This document shows positions 7,776-14,984 of a DNA stretch of 35,559 nt, in pieces; the stretch's first letter is position 1, and each line of letters begins with the position of its first letter. A model generated the notes under the pieces. That model saw nothing but the letters and a program-made list of their open reading frames with translations. It did not search any database and was not told where the DNA came from. Source of the DNA: Frankiales bacterium. Lineage in GTDB: Bacteria; Actinomycetota; Actinomycetes; Mycobacteriales; SCTD01. Made by a program: the position numbers and the translations under genes. The DNA is taken from positions 1 through 35,559 of the forward strand of contig JAOPVP010000002.1 in the NCBI GenBank assembly GCA_025966135.1, given 5' to 3'.

Positions 7776-8669
7776 CTAGACAGTGGCAGCGACCAGGCCG
7801 CGCCTGCGCAGGACCTGCCGCTCGAGAGGGGCGAAGACGCACAGCTCAACCGCGATGCCGATGACGAGGATCGAGATGATGCCGGCAAAAACGCCCGCGG
7901 TGTCGAGGTTCTGGCGGCTCAAGTCGAGCAGCTGCCCCACGCCCAGGCCGAGGTCGGGCGAACGGGCGATGAGCTCTGCCGCCATGAGCGACCGCCATGA
8001 GAAGGCCCAGCCCTGACGGAGGCCGCCGACATACCCGGGGAGGGCGGCGGGGAGCAGGACGTGCCGTGCCGAGGCGAGACCGCGCGCGCCCAGCACCCGT
8101 CCGACGCGCAGGAAGAGCGGGGGCACCTGGTCCAGGCCCGACACCATGCCGTTGGCGATGGAGGGCACGGCCCCCATGAGGACGACGAAATAGATCGTTG
8201 TGTCGGACAGCCCGAACCACAGGATCGCGGCGGGCACCCAAGCCACGGACGGCAGGCTCTGCAGCCCGGACAGGATGGGACCGACTGCGCGGCGGACCGG
8301 CTTCACGCGGCCGACGAGCAGGCCGAGGGGTGTGGCGATGGCGAGCGAGGCGAGGAACCCGAGAGCGCCGCGTCGGACGCTGTTCCAGCTCGCCTTCTGC
8401 AGGTCACCAGCGTTGAACTGGTCCTTGAGGGAGTTGACGGTGTCGCTCGGTGACGGCAGGCGCACCGGGTCGACGACCTTGGCGTTGTAGACGAGCTGCC
8501 ACACGCCGACGAGCAGGGCGAGGAACACCAGCGGCGGCCAGGTGGCCGCCCAGGCCTTGCGCAGCCGCGAGGTCTTCTGCTCGCGCTGCGACTCCAGGGC
8601 ATCGAGGCCGGCCTCCAGCTGGGCCAGGTCGTCGGCAGGCCCGGAGGAGCGGTCACCGAGCAGGCTCAC
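7776..8669 (-). CDS. ssuC: ABC transporter permease, SsuC/TauC (NitT/TauT) family
   Basis: 297 residues. An N-terminal cytoplasmic stretch (AQLEAGLDALESQREQ, possibly coiled) precedes a first membrane helix (LVFLALLVGVWQLVY, about 48-62) and a further set: GALGFLASLAIATPLGLLVG, WVPAAILWFGL, IYFVVLMGAVPSIANG, and AGIISILVIGIAVELCVF at the C-terminus. The EAA-type coupling loop is seen as GARGLASARHVLLPAALPGYVGG. This family imports taurine, alkanesulfonates, nitrate or sulfate esters. Its place within a sulfate-assimilation operon argues for a sulfur substrate. GTG 8669 overlaps the ssuB stop (GTGA). Confidence 0.88.
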   Translation of the reverse strand: MSLLGDRSSGPADDLAQLEAGLDALESQREQKTSRLRKAWAATWPPLVFLALLVGVWQLVYNAKVVDPVRLPSPSDTVNSLKDQFNAGDLQKASWNSVRRGALGFLASLAIATPLGLLVGRVKPVRRAVGPILSGLQSLPSVAWVPAAILWFGLSDTTIYFVVLMGAVPSIANGMVSGLDQVPPLFLRVGRVLGARGLASARHVLLPAALPGYVGGLRQGWAFSWRSLMAAELIARSPDLGLGVGQLLDLSRQNLDTAGVFAGIISILVIGIAVELCVFAPLERQVLRRRGLVAATV

Positions 8670-9460
8670 GACTGACCACCATGCCGACGGATCTCGCTCC
8701 TGAGGTCGTCGGTGATGGCCACGGACAGCGCCGCCACCTCCGGCGACTCGATCCGGCGCGGCTGGCCGATGTTGACGTCGTACTCCTTGACGACCCGCCC
8801 TGGGCGGGAGGACAGCAGAACCACCCGGTCCCCGAGCCGGACGGCCTCGCGGACGTTGTGCGTGACGAACAGCACCGTGAGCTTCTGCGACTCGCGGATC
8901 CGGACGAGCTCCTCGTGGAGCACGTCGCGGGTGATCGCGTCGAGGGCGGCGAAGGGCTCGTCCATGAGCAGCACGTGACTGTCCTGGGCCAGCGCCCGGG
9001 CCATCGCGACGCGCTGCCGCATGCCTCCTGACAGCTCGTGCACGCGCTTGGTGCCGGCGTCCTTCAGGCGTACCAGCTCGAGCAGGTCCCTGGCGCGCTC
9101 ACGGCGGTCCTGCTTCCCCACGCCCTTCAGGCGCAGGGCCAGCTCGACGTTCTCCCGGGCCGTCAGCCACGGGAACAGCGCCGGCTCCTGGAACATCAGC
9201 GACGGCTTGCCGCCGAGCACCTCGACTGACCCTGCGGTCGGCTGGTCGAGGTCCGCGACGAGGCCGAGCAGCGTCGACTTCCCGCAGCCCGAGGCCCCGA
9301 GGATGCACAGGAACTCACCCTCGGCCACCGCGAGCGAGACGTCCTCCAGGACGTTGGGGGCAGCGCCGAAGCGCTTTGTCAGGCCCCGCACGGCCACAGC
9401 CGGTCCGGCCTCGACCACCTGCACGGAAGCTCCCCCTCGATTGCCCTGAAGAACAGTCAT
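8666..9460 (-). CDS. ssuB: ABC transporter ATP-binding protein, SsuB/TauB family
   Basis: 264 residues with a full nucleotide-binding domain: Walker A GASGCGKST (about 55-63), a Q-loop in LMFQEPALFPW, signature LSGGMRQRVAMARAL, Walker B HVLLMDEPFAALD and the switch histidine in LFVTHNVREAV. FQEPALFPWL is the form usual in the nitrate/sulfonate/taurine branch. It would power the SsuC permease. ATG 9460 is preferred over the upstream GTG because it lies 4 nt after the ssuA stop and begins MTVLQGN. The last residues overlap the ssuC start. Confidence 0.92.
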   Translation of the reverse strand: MTVLQGNRGGASVQVVEAGPAVAVRGLTKRFGAAPNVLEDVSLAVAEGEFLCILGASGCGKSTLLGLVADLDQPTAGSVEVLGGKPSLMFQEPALFPWLTARENVELALRLKGVGKQDRRERARDLLELVRLKDAGTKRVHELSGGMRQRVAMARALAQDSHVLLMDEPFAALDAITRDVLHEELVRIRESQKLTVLFVTHNVREAVRLGDRVVLLSSRPGRVVKEYDVNIGQPRRIESPEVAALSVAITDDLRSEIRRHGGQS

Positions 9461-9464
9461 CGTG

Positions 9465-10505
9465 TCAGCCCTTCCCAAGTCCCGCGTCGTCGACGGTCCT
9501 GCCGAGCACCTGGTTCAGCAGCGTGAGGTCGTAGATGCCCTTCAAGCTGCCGCTCTTGACCAGCCCGGTGGAGAACGCGTGCTGCGCCTCTTCCTGCAAC
9601 GTGGCCGCGAGCGGGTCCTCGGTGACCTGGATCTGCTGGAACGCGCTCGCGATGACCGCCGGCTTCAACGCCTTGCCCGTGAGCTGTTTGAGTGCCGCGT
9701 TGACAACGGCCTGCGCCTTCTGCGGGTCGGCGCTGATCTGCTTGTCAGCCTCCACCTGGGCCTGGAGCAGCGCCTTGATGGTCTCCGGGTGCTGCGCGAG
9801 GAAGGACTTGTTCACGAGCAGGTTGGTCGTGACGAACTTGCCACCCGGCCACAGCGACTTCTCGTTCACCAGGACCTTGCCGCCACCCTCGAGGACCAGT
9901 CGCGAAGCCCACGGCTCGGGCACCCAGGCTCCGTCGATCGCGCCGGACTTGAACAGGTCGAGCGTCTGCGCGTTGTCCTGCGCCACGATCGACACGTCGC
10001 CCGCGCCCTGCTTGTCCTCCTTGAAGCCCTTGCCGGCCAGGTAGTTGCGCAGGGCGATGTCCTGGGTGCCGCCCGTCTGGGGGTCGGCGATCTTCTTGCC
10101 CTTGAGCTGGGACGGATCGGTGATGCTCGGCTTCACGACGAGCGAGGCCCCGCCCGAGGTCGCTCCGGCGACGAGAACGACGCTGCCCTTGCTCTTGAGG
10201 AAGGCGTTCACCGCCGGCCCGGGACCCAGGTAGGCCGCATCGATGGCACCGCCGAACAGCGCCTCGACGGCGGCGGGGCCGGCGTTGAAGGTCTGGGTCT
10301 TGAGCGCCGTCGTGCCGAGCTTGGCCTGGTAGATGCCGCTCGCGACGCCGTACACCGGACCGGCGTGCGTGACGTTTGCGAAGTACCCGAGGCGCAGCGT
10401 CTTCGCGGCCGAGGGAGTGGCGGTACTTGCGTTGCTGCTGCCGCCGCACGCGGTTGCCAGTGCGGCCACGGCGAGCACAGCGGTGGTTCTCCTGAGAATT
10501 CCCAC
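9465..10505 (-). CDS. ssuA: ABC transporter substrate-binding lipoprotein, SsuA/TauA family
   Basis: 346 residues. A lipoprotein signal peptide is clear: basic RR at 5-6, a hydrophobic core VLAVAALA and lipobox LATAC with the modified Cys at 20, then a Ser/Thr-rich linker. The mature part opens with LRLGYFANVTHAGPVYGVASG and carries FNAGPAAVEALFGGAIDAAYLG, the type II periplasmic binding fold of the sulfonate/nitrate family; DGAWVPEPWASRL is a further family mark. Start is GTG 10505. A downstream GTG has a better AGGAG but would remove the basic part of the signal peptide, so I keep the longer form. Substrate unknown; taurine, sulfonates or sulfate esters are most likely. Confidence 0.88.
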   Translation of the reverse strand: MGILRRTTAVLAVAALATACGGSSNASTATPSAAKTLRLGYFANVTHAGPVYGVASGIYQAKLGTTALKTQTFNAGPAAVEALFGGAIDAAYLGPGPAVNAFLKSKGSVVLVAGATSGGASLVVKPSITDPSQLKGKKIADPQTGGTQDIALRNYLAGKGFKEDKQGAGDVSIVAQDNAQTLDLFKSGAIDGAWVPEPWASRLVLEGGGKVLVNEKSLWPGGKFVTTNLLVNKSFLAQHPETIKALLQAQVEADKQISADPQKAQAVVNAALKQLTGKALKPAVIASAFQQIQVTEDPLAATLQEEAQHAFSTGLVKSGSLKGIYDLTLLNQVLGRTVDDAGLGKG

Positions 10506-10512
10506 AGGAACA

Positions 10513-10584
10513 CTAGCCTTTCAAGTCATGATGGTGCGAGGACGGGAACGGGCCTGTCAGGCGGTAGCAGGCCGCCTGTGACAT
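10513..10584 (-). CDS. candidate short leader ORF before ssuA
   Basis: A 23-codon ORF starts at ATG 10584 and ends 7 nt before the ssuA GTG. It contains one cysteine in an ACYRL context and three consecutive histidines near the end. Its first half coincides with the 7-bp hairpin at 10558-10578. Position and size suit a leader peptide or translational coupling device for the ssu genes, but no ribosome site precedes it and I recognise no family with confidence. It may be chance. Confidence 0.25.
   Translation of the reverse strand: MSQAACYRLTGPFPSSHHHDLKG
10558..10578 (-). repeat. 7-bp hairpin in the cysN-ssuA gap
   Basis: Arms CAGGCGG (10558-10564) and CCGCCTG (10572-10578) are perfect complements around a 7-nt loop. 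The hairpin lies in the only sizeable gap (140 bp) in an otherwise tightly packed operon. It could slow polymerase, stabilise or process the mRNA, and so set different levels for cysDN and ssuABC. There is no T tract, so full termination is unlikely. Confidence 0.4.
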
Positions 10585-10645
10585 CGCGTGCCGGGACGGC
10601 AGGAGTCCACGCACCAGCCCACCCAGGGCGTGCGGTCCCAGCCAC

Positions 10646-11911
10646 TCATGCCGATACTCCGAGAACGGTCCCGACCATGCCGGCGGCGATGGTCGCGCCG
10701 GTGGCCTCGTCGATGAGCACAAAAGCGCCCGTCGTGCGGTCGTCAGCGTAGTCGTCGACGAAGACGGGCGAGGATGTGACGATGGTCACGCGCCCGATGT
10801 CGTTGAGGGCGAACGCGGGGGCCTGGCCGCTGGAGAGCGTGGCGACGTCCAGCGTGTCGTGCAGCTCGGTGACGATCGCCTTCACGGTTCGGGTCGTGTG
10901 CTTGAGCAGGACCCGCCGGCCGGGCACCAGGGGTACCTCGGCCATCCAGCAGAGCGTCGCCTCGAGGGAAGACGTCACCGTCGGCGCGTCCTCGGCCGCC
11001 GCGATCAGGTCCCCGCGCGACACGTCGACCTCGTCGGCGAGGCGCACAGTGACCGCCTGCCGCGCGACGGCGTGCGACATGGGCCCGTCCGCGGTCTCCA
11101 CGGAGGCGACCGTCGTACGGCGACCTGATGGGAGGACGACGACCTCGTCGCCGGCGCGGAGAGTCCCGGTGGCGAGCGTGCCCGCGTAGCCGCGGTAGTC
11201 GGGGAGCTCGACCGACATGGGCCGGATGACGTACTGCACCGGGAAACGCGCGCCGCGCGACCCCAGGTGGTCGCGGTCCACCTCGACCGTCTCGAGGTGC
11301 TCGAGCAGGGCAGGGCCGTCGTACCAGGGGGTGTTGGCGCTCTTGTGCACGACGTTGTCGCCCTGCAGCGCCGCGATCGGGATCGCCGTGACGTCGGGCA
11401 GACCGAGCGAGGCCGCGAAGTCCCGGAACTCGGAGACAACCGCATGGAAGACGGAGGGGTCGTAACCGACGAGGTCCATCTTGTTCACCGCGAGCACCAG
11501 GTGCGGGACGCGCAGCAACGCCGACAACGAGGCGTGCCGACGGGTCTGCTCCACGACCCCCTTGCGGGCATCCACCAGCACGAGCGCCAGGTCCGCGGTC
11601 GAAGCGCCGGTGACCATGTTGCGGGTGTACTGCACGTGTCCCGGGGTGTCGGCCACGATGAAGGTGCGGGCGGGCGTCGCGAAGTAGCGGTAGGCGACGT
11701 CGATCGTGATGCCCTGCTCACGTTCGGCCCGCAGCCCGTCGGTGAGCAGCGCGAGGTTGGTGTAGTCGTCGCCGCGGTCGGCAGAGGTCTTCTCGACAGC
11801 TGCCAGCTGGTCGGCGAAGACGGTCTTGGAGTCGAACAGCAGACGCCCGATGAGCGTGGACTTCCCGTCGTCGACGGAGCCCGCGGTGGCGAAGCGAAGC
11901 AGGCCGCTCAT
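10646..11911 (-). CDS. cysN: sulfate adenylyltransferase subunit 1 (GTPase)
   Basis: 421 residues. CysN hydrolyses GTP to drive the CysD reaction, ATP + sulfate to APS. GTPase motifs run GSVDDGKST (G1, about 11-19), DVAYRYF switch I, DTPGH (G3) and NKMD (G4), followed by EF-Tu-like beta-barrel domains. The protein stops after these, so there is no fused CysC kinase domain; together with the APS reductase CysH this means APS is reduced directly. ATG 11911 shares one base with the cysD stop (TGATG), the tightest coupling possible, fitting a 1:1 complex. Confidence 0.96.
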   Translation of the reverse strand: MSGLLRFATAGSVDDGKSTLIGRLLFDSKTVFADQLAAVEKTSADRGDDYTNLALLTDGLRAEREQGITIDVAYRYFATPARTFIVADTPGHVQYTRNMVTGASTADLALVLVDARKGVVEQTRRHASLSALLRVPHLVLAVNKMDLVGYDPSVFHAVVSEFRDFAASLGLPDVTAIPIAALQGDNVVHKSANTPWYDGPALLEHLETVEVDRDHLGSRGARFPVQYVIRPMSVELPDYRGYAGTLATGTLRAGDEVVVLPSGRRTTVASVETADGPMSHAVARQAVTVRLADEVDVSRGDLIAAAEDAPTVTSSLEATLCWMAEVPLVPGRRVLLKHTTRTVKAIVTELHDTLDVATLSSGQAPAFALNDIGRVTIVTSSPVFVDDYADDRTTGAFVLIDEATGATIAAGMVGTVLGVSA

Positions 11912-12831
11912 CAGAAGTAGCCCTCCTTCTTGCGGTCTTCCATGGCGGCCTCGGAGGCGCGGTCGTCGGCGCGCGTGGCGCCGCGCTCGGTGAGGCGAGT
12001 CGCCGCGACCTCCTCCAGGACCTGCTCCGCGGTGGCCGCCGGCGAGGCGACCGCGCCCGTGCAGGACGCGTCCCCGACGGTCCGGTAGCGCACCACGTGG
12101 GTCTCGACGGTCTCCCCCGGCCTGGGCTGCGAGTGCGGCGTGACCCCGAGCAGCATCCCGTCGCGGACGAAGACCTCGCGCTCGTGGGCGTAGTAGATCG
12201 AGGGCACCTCGATCTGCTCGCGGACGATGTAGCGCCAGATGTCGAGCTCGGTCCAGTTCGACAGCGGGAAGACCCGGATGTGCTCGCCCGGGTTGTGGCG
12301 GCCGTTGTAGAGGTTCCAGAGCTCTGGGCGCTGGTTCTTGGGATCCCACTGCCCGAAGGCGTCGCGGAACGACAAGAACCGCTCCTTGGCGCGGGCCTTC
12401 TCCTCGTCACGGCGAGCGCCACCGAAGACTGCGTCGAAGCGGTTCTCCTCGATGGTGCGCAGCAGCGTGGTCGTCTGCAGCGGGTTGCGCAGGCCACCGG
12501 GCACCTCGTGCACCCGACCGGCATCGATGTCGTCCTGCACGCTGCCCACGACAAGGCGGGCTCCGAGCTCGGCCACCCGTTGGTCGCGGAACGCCAGCAC
12601 CTCGTCGAAGTTGTGGCCGGTGTCGACGTGCACGAGCGGGAACGGGATGCGGCCCGGCCAGAACGCCCTCTCGGCCAGCTTGAGCATGACGATCGAGTCC
12701 TTGCCGCCGCTGAACAGCAGGGCCGGGCGCTCGAACTCCGCCGCGACCTCCCGCAGCACGTGGATGCCCTCAGCCTCGAGCACGTCGAGCTGCGAGAGCC
12801 CACCTTCGAGGGCGGGCACGAACACGCTCAC
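11911..12831 (-). CDS. cysD: sulfate adenylyltransferase subunit 2
   Basis: 306 residues, the usual CysD length. This is the catalytic subunit that adenylates sulfate. The PP-loop is LLFSGGKDSIVML (SGGKDS at about 41-46). Further family marks are HVDTGHNFDEVLAFRD, GGARRDEEKARAKERFLSFRD, QWDPKNQRPELWNLYNGR and PLSNWTELDIWRYI. GTG 12831 has a strong GGAGG 6 nt upstream. It is the first large gene of the minus-strand operon and lies 74 nt downstream of a cysteine-containing leader peptide, suggesting control by cysteine supply. Confidence 0.97.
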   Translation of the reverse strand: MSVFVPALEGGLSQLDVLEAEGIHVLREVAAEFERPALLFSGGKDSIVMLKLAERAFWPGRIPFPLVHVDTGHNFDEVLAFRDQRVAELGARLVVGSVQDDIDAGRVHEVPGGLRNPLQTTTLLRTIEENRFDAVFGGARRDEEKARAKERFLSFRDAFGQWDPKNQRPELWNLYNGRHNPGEHIRVFPLSNWTELDIWRYIVREQIEVPSIYYAHEREVFVRDGMLLGVTPHSQPRPGETVETHVVRYRTVGDASCTGAVASPAATAEQVLEEVAATRLTERGATRADDRASEAAMEDRKKEGYF

Positions 12832-12905
12832 GGGAGTCCTCCGGGGGAAGTGAAAACAGGTCTTCCACGCTCACCTGCGCGCGACGTCAGCGCGGGGCGC
12901 GGGCC

Positions 12906-12989
12906 TCAGCTCTCGGAGGAGGAACAGATCGCACTACTGGTGCGCTGCAGATCGACATGCAGCCGCGCCACGAGGAAGGTTGCGATCAC
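12906..12989 (-). CDS. cis-acting leader peptide of the cysD operon
   Basis: A 27-codon ORF starts at GTG 12989 with GGGAGGA placed 7 nt upstream and ends 74 nt before cysD. Its core reads ARLHVDLQRTSSAIC. As I recall, short peptides of pattern RRHVDL-R-(A/S)SA-C precede sulfur-assimilation genes in many actinobacteria and are annotated as putative leader peptides. The single Cys near the end (SSAICSSS) is suited to sensing Cys-tRNA through ribosome stalling. The downstream 74 nt are GC-rich, with a small CGCGC/GCGCG stem at 12878-12894. The peptide itself probably has no function after synthesis. Confidence 0.75.
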   Translation of the reverse strand: MIATFLVARLHVDLQRTSSAICSSSES

Positions 12990-13037
12990 GTATACATCCT
13001 CCCACACCAGGGCTTGGGGCCGCCATGGGAGGCTGCA

Positions 13038-13066
13038 GGACCCTGATTGCCTCTGTGGGACCCTGA
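13038..13066. promoter_or_regulatory. paired 9-bp direct repeats in the sir/cysD divergent promoter
   Basis: GGACCCTGA occurs at 13038-13046 and again at 13058-13066, exactly 20 bp apart, so both copies face the same side of the helix. They lie in the 138-bp gap between the leader ORF (minus) and sir (plus), the natural place for a shared sulfur regulator to bind. I do not recognise the motif as any known operator. Confidence 0.45.
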
Positions 13067-13127
13067 GCGCATGGGTGCCCAGTAGGAACAACCCCCGCCC
13101 ACCGTCGTACGACCGTCTGGAGACACC

Positions 13128-14762
13128 GTGCCCGCCCAACGCGGACAGGGGCAGTGGGCCCTCGGATACCGAGAGCCGCTCAACCCGAACGAGCAGGTCA
13201 AGAAGGACAGCAACCCGCTGTCGGTGAAGCAGCGCGTCCTGGACATCTACAGCGTCCAGGGCTTCAGCTCCATCGACGGCGCCGACTTGCGCGGCCGGCT
13301 GCGCTGGTACGGGCTCTACACGCAGCGCGCCGACGGCATCCCCGGCGGCAAGACGGCGATCCTCGAGCCCGAGGAGCTGGAGGCGCCCTACTTCATGATG
13401 CGGATCCGCATCGACAGCGGCCAGCTGACCGCGCACCAGCTCCGCGTGATCGGGCAGATCGCCACCGAGTTCGGTCGCGACGTCGCCGACGTCACCGACC
13501 GCCAGAACGTCCAGCTGCACTGGATCCGGATCGAGGACGTGCCGGAGATCTGGCGGCGCCTGGAAGAGATCGGGCTCCACACGACCGAGGCCTGCGGTGA
13601 CAGCCCCCGTGTGATCCTCGGCTGCCCGCTCGCGGGCGTGGACGCCGCCGAGGCGATCGACGCCACCGCGCACATCCGCGACGTGGCGGCGAAGTACCTC
13701 GGCGACCCGGCGTACTCCAACCTGCCGCGCAAGTTCAAGACCTCGATCAGCGGTTGCGGCGTCCACTGCACCAACCACGAGATCAACGACATCGCGCTCG
13801 TGGGGGTGGTCCACCCAGAGCTCGGCGCGGGCTACGACCTGTGGGTCGGCGGTGGCCTGTCCACCAATCCCAAGCTCGGCGTGCGCCTCGGCGCGTTCGT
13901 CGAGCCCTCCCGGGTCACCGAGGTGTGGGAGGGCGTCATCTCGGTCTTCCGCGACTACGGGTACCGCCGCTCACGCATGCACGCCCGCCTGAAGTTCCTC
14001 CTGGCCGACTGGGGACCGGAGAAGTTCCGTTCCGTCCTGGAGGAGAAGTACCTCAGCAGCCCGCTGCCGGACGGGCCCGCACCCGCCACTCCCCCGACCC
14101 CGAACCGCGACCACATCGGCGTTCACGCGCAGAAGAACGGCCTGTCGTACGTCGGGACCGTCGCCCGCGCCGGCCGCACCAGCGGGACGCAGCTCAGCCG
14201 GGTCGCGGAGCTGTCCGAGCGGCTCGGTGGCGGGCGGATCTCGACCACGGCCCAGCAGGGCCTGGTCGTGCTCGACGTGCCTGCCGAGAACGTCGAGGAG
14301 CTCGTCACCGAGCTCGAGGCGGAGGACCTGCGCGTGCGCCCGTCGGTGTTCCGCCGTGGCACCCTGGCCTGCACCGGCCTGGAGTTCTGCAAGCTGGCCA
14401 TCGTCGAGACCAAGGCCCGCGCGGTCGACCTCTACACCGAGCTCGAGAAGCGCCTCCCCGACTTCGACGAGCCGCTGACCCTCAACGTCAACGGCTGCCC
14501 GAACTCCTGCGCCCGCTTCCAGACCGGAGACATCGGCCTCAAGGGCTCGATCGTCGACGGCGAGGAGGGCTTCCAGATCCACCTGGGTGGCCGGCTGGGC
14601 GAGGACGCCGGCTTCGGCCGCAAGGCACGCGGCCTCAAGGTCACCGCCGACGGTGCGGCCGACTACGTCGAGAGGCTGCTTCGGACCTACCTCGCGGAGC
14701 GCGAGGAGGGCGAGAAGTTCGCCGTCTGGGTGCGCCGGGCGGACGAGGCGCTCCTGAAGTGA
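13128..14762 (+). CDS. sirA: ferredoxin-dependent sulfite reductase, SirA/NirA family
   Basis: 544 residues, close to mycobacterial SirA. It reduces sulfite to sulfide with six electrons from ferredoxin, using siroheme and a [4Fe-4S] cluster. Cluster cysteines are visible in TLACTGLEFCK (CX5C, about 418-428) and NVNGCPNSCAR (CX3C, about 456-466). The N-terminal LRWYGLYTQR contains the active-site Tyr that in the M. tuberculosis enzyme is cross-linked to a Cys; GDSPRVILGCPLAG offers the matching Cys. Two FISSGCG-type lobes (SISGCGVHCTNHEI) follow the family order. GTG 13128 has GGAG 6 nt upstream. The sulfur operon context excludes nitrite reductase as the main role. Confidence 0.93.
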   Translation: MPAQRGQGQWALGYREPLNPNEQVKKDSNPLSVKQRVLDIYSVQGFSSIDGADLRGRLRWYGLYTQRADGIPGGKTAILEPEELEAPYFMMRIRIDSGQLTAHQLRVIGQIATEFGRDVADVTDRQNVQLHWIRIEDVPEIWRRLEEIGLHTTEACGDSPRVILGCPLAGVDAAEAIDATAHIRDVAAKYLGDPAYSNLPRKFKTSISGCGVHCTNHEINDIALVGVVHPELGAGYDLWVGGGLSTNPKLGVRLGAFVEPSRVTEVWEGVISVFRDYGYRRSRMHARLKFLLADWGPEKFRSVLEEKYLSSPLPDGPAPATPPTPNRDHIGVHAQKNGLSYVGTVARAGRTSGTQLSRVAELSERLGGGRISTTAQQGLVVLDVPAENVEELVTELEAEDLRVRPSVFRRGTLACTGLEFCKLAIVETKARAVDLYTELEKRLPDFDEPLTLNVNGCPNSCARFQTGDIGLKGSIVDGEEGFQIHLGGRLGEDAGFGRKARGLKVTADGAADYVERLLRTYLAEREEGEKFAVWVRRADEALLK

Positions 14763-14920
14763 CGACTGCCCGGGCGGTCCCGCAGTACTGCCCGTACTGC
14801 GGCGAGGACCAGATCCGGCCCTGGGGGGACGACCCCGACAAGGACCATGCCCAGTGGAAGTGCGAGGACTGCCTCCGCGTCTTCGAGGTCCGCTACAAGG
14901 GCACCACCGGCCACGACTGA
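14759..14920 (+). CDS. cysX: CysX-like zinc-ribbon protein of the sulfite reductase
   Basis: 53 residues with two CxxC knuckles (CPYCGED near residues 11-17 and CEDCLRVFEV near 36-45). It starts at a GTG overlapping the sir stop (GTGA). A small gene, cysX, follows the sulfite reductase gene in Corynebacterium glutamicum and has been suggested to help electron transfer or assembly of the reductase; position and cysteine spacing agree with that. Four cysteines in this spacing fit a zinc ribbon better than a ferredoxin cluster. The function remains inferred. Confidence 0.8.
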   Translation: MTTARAVPQYCPYCGEDQIRPWGDDPDKDHAQWKCEDCLRVFEVRYKGTTGHD

Positions 14921-14928
14921 CCCCCCTA

Positions 14929-14971
14929 CGTCTGCTGGTGCACGCGGCCGCCGTGTTCACCTGAGCAGACG
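14929..14971. terminator. two-way terminator between cysX and cysH
   Basis: A long hairpin lies in the 64-bp gap between convergent genes. CGTCTGCT (14929-14936) pairs with AGCAGACG (14964-14971), GGTG with CACC, and CACG with CGTG, around a CGGCCGC loop, with two small bulges on the right arm. There are 16 pairs in total. No long T tract is present on either side. Confidence 0.75.
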
Positions 14972-14984
14972 CAAGGGGAAGCGG

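Noticed and set aside
12832..12905. SAM or cobalamin riboswitch before cysD
   Set aside because: The 74-nt stretch is too short and lacks the known cores; the leader peptide explains the region better.
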